Notes under the pieces: model-generated
What the model saw: the letters and a program-made list of their open reading frames with translations, nothing else
The model's database searches: none
Told to the model about the DNA's origin: nothing
Translations under genes and position numbers: made by a program
Part shown: positions 34,704 to 44,009 of the stretch, piece after piece
Numbering within the stretch: position 1 is the stretch's first letter
Layout: each line of letters starts with the position of its first letter
NCBI GenBank assembly: GCA_002151545.1
Contig: CP021237.1
Span: 5,208,001-5,272,000, forward strand
DNA: 64,000 nt
Direction: 5' to 3'
Origin: Sphingobacteriaceae bacterium GW460-11-11-14-LB5
Lineage (GTDB): Bacteria > Bacteroidota > Bacteroidia > Sphingobacteriales > Sphingobacteriaceae

Positions 34704-36209
34704 ATGAAACGAGTATTTATTTCTGCACTAATGTTGTTCATTTTTACTGCCTCATTTGCTCAAAAATTTAACTGGAATAAAAACCAGGTAATTGCCCACC
34801 GTGGCGCATGGAAGAAAAATAATTTCCCTCAAAATTCAATAGCCTCTTTAAACGAAGCAGTAAAGTTGGGTTGTTATGGTTCGGAATTCGATGTATGGAT
34901 GACCGCAGACAATGTTTTGGTCATTAATCACGATCCTGAATTTCAGGGTTTGGTTATCGAAAAAGTAAATTATGCTGATTTATTGACCAAAACGATGAGT
35001 AATGGCGAAAAGATCCCAACACTCGAAGCCTATTTATTGGCGGGTAAAAAGCAAAGAACCACTAAACTGATTTTAGAGATCAAACCTTCGTTAATCAGCA
35101 AAGACCGGGGAATTGAGGTGACCAATAAATGTGTTGAAATGGTTCAGAAACTCGGGGTAGTGGAGTGGACAGAGTACATCAGTTTCGACTACGATTATTG
35201 CAAACGCATTTTAGCATTAATGCCGAAAGCAAAAGTGGCTTATTTAAAAGGTGAAATCAGTGCCGAACAAATGAAAGCCGATAAATTAACCGGTGTTGAC
35301 TATCATTTTAGCGTTTACCAAAAAGATGGGTGGATCGAAAATGCCCACAAATTAGGATTAACGGTAAACGCCTGGACGGTAAATACAGTTCCCGAAATTC
35401 AATGGCTTTTGGCACACCAGGTTGATTACATTACCACCAATGAGCCAGAATTAACTTTCGAAGAACTTAAAAAAACACCAGTTGCAACAGGCTGGAAACT
35501 GAAGTGGGCTGATGAATTTAACGATGCCGGATTACCTTTAACAAAAAACTGGAGTTATGATGTTGGCGGAAAGGGTTGGGGCAATAACGAACTTCAATAT
35601 TATACCGATGCCGACAGTACGAATGCCGTTGTAAAAAAAGGGAATCTGAATATTACTGCTGTAAAAGCAGATAAGGAAAACAACCATTATACTTCGGCCA
35701 GATTAGTCACGAAAAATAAATTCGATTTTAAATATGGAAGGGTAGAAGTCCGCGCTATGTTACCCAAAGGCAGGGGCTTATGGCCTGCAATATGGGCTTT
35801 ACCAACTGATTGGAAATATGGTGGCTGGCCAAAAAGCGGTGAAATTGATATTATGGAACATGTGGGTTATGATCCGGATAGTGTTCATGGAACGGTACAT
35901 ACCGAAAAGTTTAACCATGTCATAAAAACGCAGGTTGGCAAGGCTTTAAAGGTTGATCATCCTTATACCGAATATCATATTTATGCGGTAGAATGGTATG
36001 CCGATCGGATCGAATTCTTTATCGACAATCAAAAATACCTCACGTTTAAGAACACCAAAAAAGGATCCGGCGACTGGCCATTCGATCAAAACTTCCACAT
36101 TATTTTAAATGTAGCCGTAGGTGGCGGTTGGGGTGGACAAAAAGGCGTAGATGAATCTATTTTCCCCGCAACAATGAAAGTGGATTATGTGAGGGTATTT
36201 CAGAAGTAA
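34704..36209 (+). CDS. Fusion of glycerophosphodiester phosphodiesterase (GDPD) and GH16 glycoside hydrolase
   Basis: The 501-residue secreted protein (signal peptide 1-19, ending ASFAQ) joins two enzymes. Residues 25-255 are a GDPD domain: VIAHRGAW, FPQNSIASL, SEFDVWMTADNVLVINHD and LILEIKPS carry the catalytic His and metal-binding Glu/Asp residues. Residues 262-501 are a GH16 beta-glucanase domain: WKLKWADEFND at its start, then the catalytic motif EIDIME (nucleophile Glu380, Asp382, acid/base Glu385) and the typical ending FPATMKVDYVRVFQK. GH16 enzymes cleave beta-1,3 or mixed beta-glucans and related polysaccharides. The next gene is a phospholipase C. Confidence 0.9.
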   Translation: MKRVFISALMLFIFTASFAQKFNWNKNQVIAHRGAWKKNNFPQNSIASLNEAVKLGCYGSEFDVWMTADNVLVINHDPEFQGLVIEKVNYADLLTKTMSNGEKIPTLEAYLLAGKKQRTTKLILEIKPSLISKDRGIEVTNKCVEMVQKLGVVEWTEYISFDYDYCKRILALMPKAKVAYLKGEISAEQMKADKLTGVDYHFSVYQKDGWIENAHKLGLTVNAWTVNTVPEIQWLLAHQVDYITTNEPELTFEELKKTPVATGWKLKWADEFNDAGLPLTKNWSYDVGGKGWGNNELQYYTDADSTNAVVKKGNLNITAVKADKENNHYTSARLVTKNKFDFKYGRVEVRAMLPKGRGLWPAIWALPTDWKYGGWPKSGEIDIMEHVGYDPDSVHGTVHTEKFNHVIKTQVGKALKVDHPYTEYHIYAVEWYADRIEFFIDNQKYLTFKNTKKGSGDWPFDQNFHIILNVAVGGGWGGQKGVDESIFPATMKVDYVRVFQK

Positions 36210-36370
36210 TGGAAGAGGAGATAGATGATGGTTTATAGTTTGATCAGTCATGGTGCTTAGTTAAATTGACTAAGGACTTCGGACTAACTTGAGCTATAAA
36301 TTTAACTGTCAACTGAAAAATGCTAACTGAAAACTATAACTTGCGGTATCTAAGCTATATTGTATAATTT

Positions 36371-38740
36371 ATGGACTCACGTAGAGAATTTCTAAAAAAA
36401 GCGGCCTTGTTTGCCGGAGCCACTGGTATGGCCAATACCTTGCCCAGTTCGGTGCTAAAAGCCATGTCAATTAACCCTGAACCGGGTAGTACATTTTACG
36501 ACGCAGAGCATATCGTTTTCCTGATGCAGGAAAACAGGTCCTTCGACCATATGTTCGGTAAAATGAAAGGTGTTCGCGGATTTAATGATCCCCACCCACA
36601 CATTCAACCTGATGGAAACAAAGTTTGGTTGCAAAAAGATGGTCAGGGATATACCTATGCACCCTTTCATGTCGACATTAACAAAACGAAAATCACCTGG
36701 CAAGGTGGTTTACCCCATTCGTGGAATGACCAGGTTGCTGCAAGAAATGGTGGCCGTTACGATAAATGGCTGCCGGTTAAAACACCCATGACATTGGCTT
36801 ATTATGATCGGAATGATATTCCGTTCTATTATGCCATGGCCGATGCTTTTACCATTTGCGATCAGCATTTTTGCTCATCGTTAACCGGAACAACACCAAA
36901 CAGACTGTTCTTTTTTACAGGAACCGTTCGCGGAGAAAAAAGCGCCAACCGGGTTGCAGTGGTAAACAACGATCAGGCCGAATCGCAAAATAATGTATTC
37001 GTCGATTGGCCAACCTTTCAGGAAACATTAGAAGATAATGGTATCGATTGGCGCATTTACCAAAATGAACTGTGGACCTCCAAACTCCCGGAAGGTGAAA
37101 TAGATGATTGGTTGGGTAATTATGGTGATAATCCGGTTGAGTACATCAGCAGGCACAATGTTAAATTATCGGCCTACTTTAGAAAAAATGGCGATAACAC
37201 CGTTAAACCTGCATTAACCGCAAAAGAGGTTCAGGAGAAATACGATAAATTATCTCAAAAGGAAAAAAACTTAGTAGATAAAGCATTTACTACGAACATT
37301 TCTCAAAAAGATTATCTCGATCTTGAACCGTTTACCTTTAAAAATGACCAGGGTAAGTCTGAAACCATTAATGTGCCTAAGGGCGATATTTTTCACCAGT
37401 TTAGAAAAGATGTAGACAGCGGAAAATTACCAACGGTTTCGTGGCTGGTTGCGCCTCAGCGTTTTTCTGATCACACCAGTTCTCCTCTGTACGGAACCTG
37501 GTATGTGAGCGAAGCCCTGGATATCTTAACTAAAAACCCAGAGGTTTGGAAAAAAACAATTTTTGTTTTAACCTACGATGAAAATGATGGTTACTTCGAT
37601 CATCAGCCCCCTTTCGTGGTGCCAAACCCTGATGATTCAACCAGCGGAAAGGTATCTGAAGGCATAAACTATGCTACCGATTTTGAATCAAGAAAAGGAA
37701 GTCCGATCGGCTTGGGCTATCGTGTTCCATTAGTTATTGCCTCACCCTGGAGCAAGGGTGGTTTTGTAAACTCGCAGGTTTTCGACCATACCTCATCATT
37801 AATGTTTATGGAAAAATGGCTGGCTAAAAAAACAGGTAAAGCCATTAAAAGCAATAACATTAGCGATTGGCGAAGAAATATATGTGGCGATTTAACCTCC
37901 GTATTTAGACCATATAACGGAGAGGAAATCAAATCTCCGGAACCATTAAAACGTGATGTTGTGGTAACTAATATCGGTAATGCTAAAAATAAACCCGCAC
38001 AGGTTGGGCCTACCGCACTTAATAAAACCGATGTTGCAAAAATAAATAAATTCGAATCCTTTTCTCCTGAAACATCTAACCATGCACCTAAACAGGAAAA
38101 CGGAACAAAACACGCCTGTGCCTTACCTTATCATTTAATGGTTGATGCCAATCTGGTTAATAATGAAATCGCACTTACTTTTCAATCGGCAAAAACCTTG
38201 TTCGGTAGTGAAACAGAAACGGTTGGTGCGCCTTTCAACATGAATACCATTGCCAAATTTAAAGGTGTTGTGGGCAAAACATGGGCCTATGCAGTGAAGG
38301 CTGGTGATGTGTTAAAAGACAGCATTAAACTGGATGATTTTGATAACGAAGTTTATGACCTGACAGTAAGCGGTCCTAATGGTTTTTACAGGCATTTTAC
38401 AGGCAGCAAAAAAAATCCTTCCATTGTGGTAAAAGCATATCCGGAGCAAGGAGGTTTGGTGTCCAAAAAATTAACAGGTACCCTGGTTTTCGCTATAGAG
38501 AACAAAGGCGCTGCTTTAGTTACACTCCAAATTGTAGATAACAAATACAAATCGGGGATTAAAACCGTAACAATTAAGCCAAAATCGAGCAGCAATATTT
38601 CATTTAATCTGGCTAAAAACGCGAACTGGTACGACTTCAGTATTGTACAGACGGGTAATATTACCTTTAAACACCGTTATGCCGGTAAAATAGAAACCGG
38701 AGAAATTACCCAAACCGACCCATACATGGGCAACGCATAA
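36371..38740 (+). CDS. Phosphocholine-specific phospholipase C, Tat-exported
   Basis: The 789-residue protein has a Tat signal (SRREFLKKA, residues 3-11) followed by a hydrophobic stretch. The phosphoesterase core (about 45-510) begins EHIVFLMQENRSFDHMFG, in which Glu and Asn/Ser positions form the metal and nucleophile site, and continues with SSLTGTTPNRL, TYDENDGYFDH and VPLVIASPWSKGG. Two C-terminal DUF756 beta domains follow (about 590-785), as in Pseudomonas PlcN/PlcH. The enzyme cleaves phosphatidylcholine-type lipids. It lies 161 bp after the GDPD-GH16 gene on the same strand. Confidence 0.92.
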   Translation: MDSRREFLKKAALFAGATGMANTLPSSVLKAMSINPEPGSTFYDAEHIVFLMQENRSFDHMFGKMKGVRGFNDPHPHIQPDGNKVWLQKDGQGYTYAPFHVDINKTKITWQGGLPHSWNDQVAARNGGRYDKWLPVKTPMTLAYYDRNDIPFYYAMADAFTICDQHFCSSLTGTTPNRLFFFTGTVRGEKSANRVAVVNNDQAESQNNVFVDWPTFQETLEDNGIDWRIYQNELWTSKLPEGEIDDWLGNYGDNPVEYISRHNVKLSAYFRKNGDNTVKPALTAKEVQEKYDKLSQKEKNLVDKAFTTNISQKDYLDLEPFTFKNDQGKSETINVPKGDIFHQFRKDVDSGKLPTVSWLVAPQRFSDHTSSPLYGTWYVSEALDILTKNPEVWKKTIFVLTYDENDGYFDHQPPFVVPNPDDSTSGKVSEGINYATDFESRKGSPIGLGYRVPLVIASPWSKGGFVNSQVFDHTSSLMFMEKWLAKKTGKAIKSNNISDWRRNICGDLTSVFRPYNGEEIKSPEPLKRDVVVTNIGNAKNKPAQVGPTALNKTDVAKINKFESFSPETSNHAPKQENGTKHACALPYHLMVDANLVNNEIALTFQSAKTLFGSETETVGAPFNMNTIAKFKGVVGKTWAYAVKAGDVLKDSIKLDDFDNEVYDLTVSGPNGFYRHFTGSKKNPSIVVKAYPEQGGLVSKKLTGTLVFAIENKGAALVTLQIVDNKYKSGIKTVTIKPKSSSNISFNLAKNANWYDFSIVQTGNITFKHRYAGKIETGEITQTDPYMGNA

Positions 38741-38745
38741 AAAAT

Positions 38746-38770
38746 ATCCCCCAAAAAGGGGGATGGCTTT
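38746..38770 (+). terminator. Short C/G hairpin after the phospholipase gene
   Basis: ATCCCCC (38746-38752) pairs with GGGGGAT (38758-38764) around a loop of five A, then GGCTTTTG. The stem is strong but the T run short, so termination may be partial. Confidence 0.45.
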
Positions 38771-38781
38771 TGAAAGAAATT

Positions 38782-41715
38782 ATGCTTATTTTGTATTACA
38801 TGTGCAGTAAACTGTCTATAATCAAGATAAATTTCATAGTTTCTTTCATTTTGCTTTTTAGCCTGAAGCTATCGGCCCAAAGCTATAATTTTACCAATTA
38901 CAGCCTGAAGGATGGCTTGCCTCAGTCGCAGGTAATGGTAATTTTTCAGGCAAAAGACAGGACGCTCTGGCTTGGCACTTTTGGCGGGGTAAGTAATTTT
39001 GACGGCAGGCAATTTACCTCGTATAGCAAAGCTGATGGATTAGGATCGAACTCCGTAAACTGCATTGCAGAAGATAACCAAGGTCAGGTATTTTTTGGCA
39101 CCGAAACGGGCATTAGCATCCTGAAGCGCGGAAAAATAAGCACCCTGTTTTCAGGTAAAGGGGTAAGCCATTTGCTTAAAGACAAAGAGGGTGTTATTTG
39201 GGGAATAAGTGAACATAAACTTTTCAAAATTGTAAAGGATAAAATTATTTCTTATTCCATCGCCGGTAAAAATATCCATACCATAAACAGCGACAGTTCT
39301 GGAAACCTATATGCTGTAGTATCAGGAAGCGGGATTTATCAATTAAAAAATAACAATTGGGCAATCTACCAGGAGTTACCGCCAGCCATCAATACTTTAT
39401 CGATCCGGAAGATTTTATTTGATAAAACGGTAAAGAACAAAATTTATCTCTTAACCTATCGTAGTGGAATTTATGTACTGGAGAATGGAATAGTTAAACC
39501 ATTTTTTAAAAAAGCTGGTATTGATACCTATTATTCCATCGCGCAGGATCATCGTGGAAATATGTGGGTAGGTTCTGAAAAAGGGGCTTATTTCATCAAT
39601 AAAACCGGGGCAGTCATTAATTTTAACGGAGAAAATGGATTGAGCGATAACCAGGTAAATGAAATATTTAGCGATGCCGAAAATAATATCTGGATATCTT
39701 GTTTTAGTGATGGCATTTACAAATATGAAGGCGATGCTTTCATCAGGTACAACAGGTTTAAAGGCAAGAACCTGGCTTATCCAATAAGCGGAATAGCAGC
39801 CGATAAAAACGACAACCTCTGGTTTGGCACTTTTAACAAGGGTGTTTTTAAGTACGATGGTAAAGATGTACAAAATGTCGATATCCCCGCTTTTAAGGAT
39901 AAAAAAATCTACTTCGTTTATGCCGATAGAGCAAAAAACGTTTGGTTTTCTACCTATGGCCAGGGTATTTGGAAATACAACGGACAGAAATTTAGCCAGG
40001 TATTAAAGCCAGAGCGATTTGATAACAGCGCGATAGCTGAAGACGAGGAAGGTGGAATCTGGATAAACGGACTCATGTGGACTACTTATTTAAAGGATGG
40101 GAAAACCGAACGAATCAGTGGGTTTGATGGCTATTTATCTTGTATTTACCCTTTGACCAAGGATAGCGTATTTCTTGGTACCTCAAATGGCATTACGCTC
40201 ATCAAAAACAAAAAAATAGATAAAACCTTTCACATCAAATCGCTCAGCAATGTTTACGTACTGAGCATTATAAAACATCATGATAATTTAATTTTTGCCA
40301 CGCTTGGTGATGGGATTATTACCTGGAATTTAAAAACAAAAGCCATTAAGCGTTATGTTGTTGCCAATGGACTAAACTCAAATGATATTTATAGCCTGGC
40401 AACCGATAAGAAAAATAATTTATGGGCCGGAACAGGGCGGGGGATTAACAAACTAACTTTTAATAAACAGCAGCAAAGTTATGAGGTGTTTAGAGATCAT
40501 CCCCTAATTGTGGAGTGTAATCAAAACGCCATTATCAATTACAAAAACAGCATATTGGTGGGCACTATAAACGGACTCATTCAATGTAAAACCAATCCGA
40601 CTACTGAGAACAAAAAGAACCCTTTTATCCATATTCAACAGGTAAGTGTTTTTCATAAAAATGATCGTGCAAAAGATATTTCAATAGACCTAAGCAAAAT
40701 AGGGCATAAATTTTATAAACTGAACTACAGTCAAAACCACATTTCGATAAGTTTTAAAGGGGTTTATCTCACCAATCCCGAAAGCGTACTTTATCGCTAC
40801 AAACTGGTTGGAGTAGATAACGATTTCAGTAAACCTGTACCCAATACGGAAATCGAATATTCGGCCATAAGGCCGGGAAGTTATACCTTCCAGGTTTATG
40901 CCATTGCAAATGGTCAGCAATCGAATATAGAGCAGTTTAGCTTTACCATTGTGCCGCCATATTATGATACCGTTATATTTAAAATCATCGCCTTTTTGGT
41001 GCTTATATTTCTAATCTGGCTTATTTTTTACCTGATTTTTAAAACAAGAGAGCGTAAAAAACACCAGTTCGAGAAGTTAAAGCTAAAAGAACAGGAAAAA
41101 ATAAGAAAACAAACTGCCGAGGATTTTCATGATGATATTGGCAATAAATTAACCAGGATTAATGTTTTGTCAGAAATTTTGGATAAAAAGGTATCCGGAG
41201 CTGAAAAAGAGCAAAAAGAACTGATCCGCTTAATCAGAGAGAATGCCGGCCTTTTGTATACCGGAACTAAAGATATCCTTTGGGCATTAGATCCACATAG
41301 CGATAATCTATTTGAAATATTAATGCATATTAAAAATTTTGGTGTAGACCTTTTCCAAAATACCGGCGTTACATTTAAAATGGAAGGAGTATTAAGTAAA
41401 TACCAAAAACTACACCTGTCGATGGAGTTTAACCGAAACCTCACGTTAATTTTTAAGGAAATGCTGAATAATGTATTAAAGCATGCTAAAGCAAGCCAGG
41501 TGTTGATTATGGTTATTGAAACTGATCATGATACGGTAAACATCCTGACAACAGATGACGGAGCGGGTTTTGATATTGAAACGGTACAAAAAGGAAGAGG
41601 ACTAAACAACATTCAAACACGCTGCAAACGCATAAAATCGACCTTCCAAATTTCTTCTGTTAAGGGGAAAGGTACCACCACAACAATTTCTACCAGAATT
41701 CCTGTTACAAAATAG
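38782..41715 (+). CDS. Two-component regulator propeller sensor histidine kinase
   Basis: The ATG at 38782 is used; the ATG at 38800 gives a shorter signal sequence and is possible, and the TTG at 38770 is unlikely. The protein has 977 residues. After the signal peptide, residues about 35-610 form two seven-bladed beta-propellers of the Reg_prop type (repeated NLWFGT, NVWFSTYG, NLWAGTGRG). A Y_Y_Y domain follows (about 640-725), then a transmembrane helix (about 734-753). The cytoplasmic kinase is the HisKA_3 type with His783 in DFHDDIGNKL and an HATPase domain (NNVLKHAKA, DDGAGF, GRGLNNIQTR). It lacks the fused receiver and AraC output of full hybrid HTCS proteins; the next gene supplies the receiver. 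Confidence 0.92.
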   Translation: MLILYYMCSKLSIIKINFIVSFILLFSLKLSAQSYNFTNYSLKDGLPQSQVMVIFQAKDRTLWLGTFGGVSNFDGRQFTSYSKADGLGSNSVNCIAEDNQGQVFFGTETGISILKRGKISTLFSGKGVSHLLKDKEGVIWGISEHKLFKIVKDKIISYSIAGKNIHTINSDSSGNLYAVVSGSGIYQLKNNNWAIYQELPPAINTLSIRKILFDKTVKNKIYLLTYRSGIYVLENGIVKPFFKKAGIDTYYSIAQDHRGNMWVGSEKGAYFINKTGAVINFNGENGLSDNQVNEIFSDAENNIWISCFSDGIYKYEGDAFIRYNRFKGKNLAYPISGIAADKNDNLWFGTFNKGVFKYDGKDVQNVDIPAFKDKKIYFVYADRAKNVWFSTYGQGIWKYNGQKFSQVLKPERFDNSAIAEDEEGGIWINGLMWTTYLKDGKTERISGFDGYLSCIYPLTKDSVFLGTSNGITLIKNKKIDKTFHIKSLSNVYVLSIIKHHDNLIFATLGDGIITWNLKTKAIKRYVVANGLNSNDIYSLATDKKNNLWAGTGRGINKLTFNKQQQSYEVFRDHPLIVECNQNAIINYKNSILVGTINGLIQCKTNPTTENKKNPFIHIQQVSVFHKNDRAKDISIDLSKIGHKFYKLNYSQNHISISFKGVYLTNPESVLYRYKLVGVDNDFSKPVPNTEIEYSAIRPGSYTFQVYAIANGQQSNIEQFSFTIVPPYYDTVIFKIIAFLVLIFLIWLIFYLIFKTRERKKHQFEKLKLKEQEKIRKQTAEDFHDDIGNKLTRINVLSEILDKKVSGAEKEQKELIRLIRENAGLLYTGTKDILWALDPHSDNLFEILMHIKNFGVDLFQNTGVTFKMEGVLSKYQKLHLSMEFNRNLTLIFKEMLNNVLKHAKASQVLIMVIETDHDTVNILTTDDGAGFDIETVQKGRGLNNIQTRCKRIKSTFQISSVKGKGTTTTISTRIPVTK

Positions 41716-41750
41716 CACTAAAAGCGTCTTAATTAAAACCAACCACAAAA

Positions 41751-42377
41751 ATGAGCCAGAATTTACGAATTGTTCTAATCGAAGACGACGATATTTTAAG
41801 AATGGGTTATGAATCGTTATTAAGCGATGTAGACGATTTTGTAGTCGTAAATGCTTATGCTTCGTACGATTTGGCCAGGAAACACTTAGAAGCCGATCAT
41901 CCTGATGTGATTTTGCTCGATATCCAGATGCCTGGCACCAATGGACTGCAGGCTTTGCCTTTTATCAAAAAAACCTTACCTACTGCAAATATTATTATCC
42001 TTACCGTTTTCGATTCGCCCGAATTGGTTTTCGAAGCCTTAACCATGGGCGCCGGTGGTTACCTCACCAAAAATTCGAGTGCCTCAAAAATTATAGATGC
42101 AGTAAGAGAGGTGAGTACAGGTGGAGGCGCCATGAGTACCAATGTAGCGCGCATTGTTATGCATTCTTTTCAGAAAAACCTCAATTCTCCTTTAACTAAA
42201 CGCGAAACCGAAATATTAGATCGGATTGCAAACGGACAAACAAAATCTCAAATCGCAAACGATCTCTTTATCGACCAGGAAACGGTAAGGAGCCATGTGA
42301 AAAATATTTACATCAAACTCGATGTAAATTCAAAATCAGAAGCGATTAAAACAGCCAAAGAAAAGCGCTTTATTTAA
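41751..42377 (+). CDS. NarL/LuxR-family response regulator
   Basis: The 208-residue protein has a receiver domain (1-120) with the acidic pair EDDD, phosphoacceptor Asp57 in VILLDIQMPG and the K/T switch residues (LTVF, GYLTKN). A LuxR-type helix-turn-helix occupies about 145-205 (LTKRETEILDRIANG, TVRSHVKNIYIKL). It starts 35 bp after the histidine kinase gene and is its likely partner; HisKA_3 kinases normally pair with NarL-type regulators. Confidence 0.93.
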   Translation: MSQNLRIVLIEDDDILRMGYESLLSDVDDFVVVNAYASYDLARKHLEADHPDVILLDIQMPGTNGLQALPFIKKTLPTANIIILTVFDSPELVFEALTMGAGGYLTKNSSASKIIDAVREVSTGGGAMSTNVARIVMHSFQKNLNSPLTKRETEILDRIANGQTKSQIANDLFIDQETVRSHVKNIYIKLDVNSKSEAIKTAKEKRFI

Positions 42378-42482
42378 TCTATACCCATTTCCTGCTAAAA
42401 AATAATGCGAAAATCACCCTTTTTGGGTGATCCTTCGGGTTCAATTTCAGTTTAATTTTACATCATACAATTAAACAAGGCA

Positions 42483-42848
42483 ATGAACCAATCTGCAAAA
42501 TTCTTTTATGTGCAAGTAACGCAGCTAAATGATGCAGATGCATTCTATGCCAACTGTTTGGGCATGCCTACAGAATCGACAATGATTTCTGAACAGGAAA
42601 AAGGAATCATGGTAAAGGCAGATCATGAGACCAATATTTTCCTGTCAGAACGGAAGCATCAAAACCAGACCAATAAAATTGTATTAAGCAGTGATGATTG
42701 TTTAGAAGATTATTGCAGGCTAAAATCGAGAGGGGTTGTTTTTAAAAATAGACCAGCTTACTTAAGTGAGGGTTTAAGTATCGAATTTTCTGATCCTTAT
42801 GGTAATCATTTCATCATATTGGAGCAGCGTAACTATAATGAGGATTAA
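42483..42848 (+). CDS. VOC superfamily (glyoxalase/bleomycin-resistance-like) protein
   Basis: The 121-residue protein has the beta-alpha-beta-beta-beta repeats of the vicinal oxygen chelate fold: FFYVQVTQLNDADAFYANCLGM at the start and IEFSDPYGNHFIILEQ at the end. The metal ligands are not all evident, and this group has many functions. Its stop codon is 4 bases before the AraC-type gene, so the two are probably co-transcribed. Confidence 0.8.
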   Translation: MNQSAKFFYVQVTQLNDADAFYANCLGMPTESTMISEQEKGIMVKADHETNIFLSERKHQNQTNKIVLSSDDCLEDYCRLKSRGVVFKNRPAYLSEGLSIEFSDPYGNHFIILEQRNYNED

Positions 42849-42852
42849 TGTT

Positions 42853-43719
42853 ATGAGATACGTAAAAGAATTAAGCAATAGGAATAAAATTATAAGCGAA
42901 AGCACCTGTGAGGCGCTTTACGAGCAACAGAATGATGCTTATACCATTAAATTTGTTTTTAACGGCACCGAAGACTGCGAAATTAACAAACGTAAGTTTA
43001 GCATTTATCCCGATACTTTTGCCGTGGTAAATGCCGGTACAAATTTTAGCAGCAAAATCGATTCGATAAGTCCTGTAAATACATTTTCGGTTTCCTTTGG
43101 CGAAAATTTTATTAAAGATTTTCATCATACTTTTTCAAACAGCAACGAAAGTTTACTTGCCGGAAAAGAAGCCCGGGAAACACCTCCGTTTATCGAATCG
43201 CTTTATCCGTTTTCTGGCGATATGCGCTTTAATGTACTGCATTTAAAAAGCCAGCTCGATAAAGGTTTGAAAGACGAAATGCTGATTAATGAGTACCTGT
43301 ACCACTGCCTTTTAAACTATTATAAAATTTATGATAAGGAGGTGGCTCAGAAATTAGATAAACTCAGCTTTATCAAAACAAAAACCCGCGAAGAGGTTTT
43401 AAAAAGATTAACACTCGCTAAAGAATACATTAGCAGTAATTATAATCAAAATATAACATTAGAAAATATTGCCGAACAGGCATGTTTATCGGTTAACCAT
43501 TTGCTAAGAACCTTTAAAGAAGCATATGAAATTAGCCCATACCAGTTTTTAGTGCATTTAAGATTAAACCGGGCTAAAAAACTATTACAAACCACCACTT
43601 ATTCCTTAAATGAGATAGTAGGTTTAGTAGGATTTGAATGCCCAAGTTCATTCATCAGGTTATTTAAACACACGTTCAATATTACCCCGCTAAAATATAG
43701 AAAGAGTAGGTTGAACTAA
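42853..43719 (+). CDS. AraC-family transcriptional regulator
   Basis: The start is placed at the ATG at 42853, 4 bases after the VOC stop; earlier in-frame ATGs (42838, 42799) lie inside the VOC gene. The protein then has 288 residues. The N-terminal 180 residues are a cupin-like sensor region with no clear ligand motif. The C-terminal two helix-turn-helix units (about 188-288) contain NITLENIAEQACLSVNHLLR and ECPSSFIRLFKHTFNITPLKYR, the AraC signature. It may regulate the VOC gene or the SusCD pair downstream. Confidence 0.88.
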   Translation: MRYVKELSNRNKIISESTCEALYEQQNDAYTIKFVFNGTEDCEINKRKFSIYPDTFAVVNAGTNFSSKIDSISPVNTFSVSFGENFIKDFHHTFSNSNESLLAGKEARETPPFIESLYPFSGDMRFNVLHLKSQLDKGLKDEMLINEYLYHCLLNYYKIYDKEVAQKLDKLSFIKTKTREEVLKRLTLAKEYISSNYNQNITLENIAEQACLSVNHLLRTFKEAYEISPYQFLVHLRLNRAKKLLQTTTYSLNEIVGLVGFECPSSFIRLFKHTFNITPLKYRKSRLN

Positions 43720-44009
43720 AGTATAAATAGTGATTTCTGCATATTTAGAATGTTAGGATGAAACTATTTTTGAAGCTCTTGCAGGACAATTTGTAGAAGT
43801 TTTTTCCTGTTTAGGTTAATAATGATTAAAAAGCAAACTGCCAGGATTGGGGTTTGCTTTTTTGCGTTTAAAGCCTCCTTCTGTCCAGAATGGTGATTTT
43901 CGCACATTTTTGGATTTTCACAGCGCCTAAATTGCTTATTGATTTGGTTTCGTGCACATCTGCTAAGAACCTACAGAACTAATTAATTACTAACTATTTA
44001 TTCCCAGAC
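43720..44009. other. 290-bp gap before the second SusC gene
   Basis: There is no gene here. A terminator (43827-43864) closes the AraC transcript. A -7-like box TATTTTTG lies at 43765-43772 but without a well-placed -33 box. The last 100 bases before SusC show no Bacteroidota promoter that I could match. Confidence 0.4.
43827..43864 (+). terminator. Terminator after the AraC-type gene
   Basis: AAAAAGCAAAC (43827-43837) pairs with GTTTGCTTTTT (43851-43861), a perfect 11-bp stem followed by further T. The A-rich left arm makes it usable in both directions. Confidence 0.8.
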
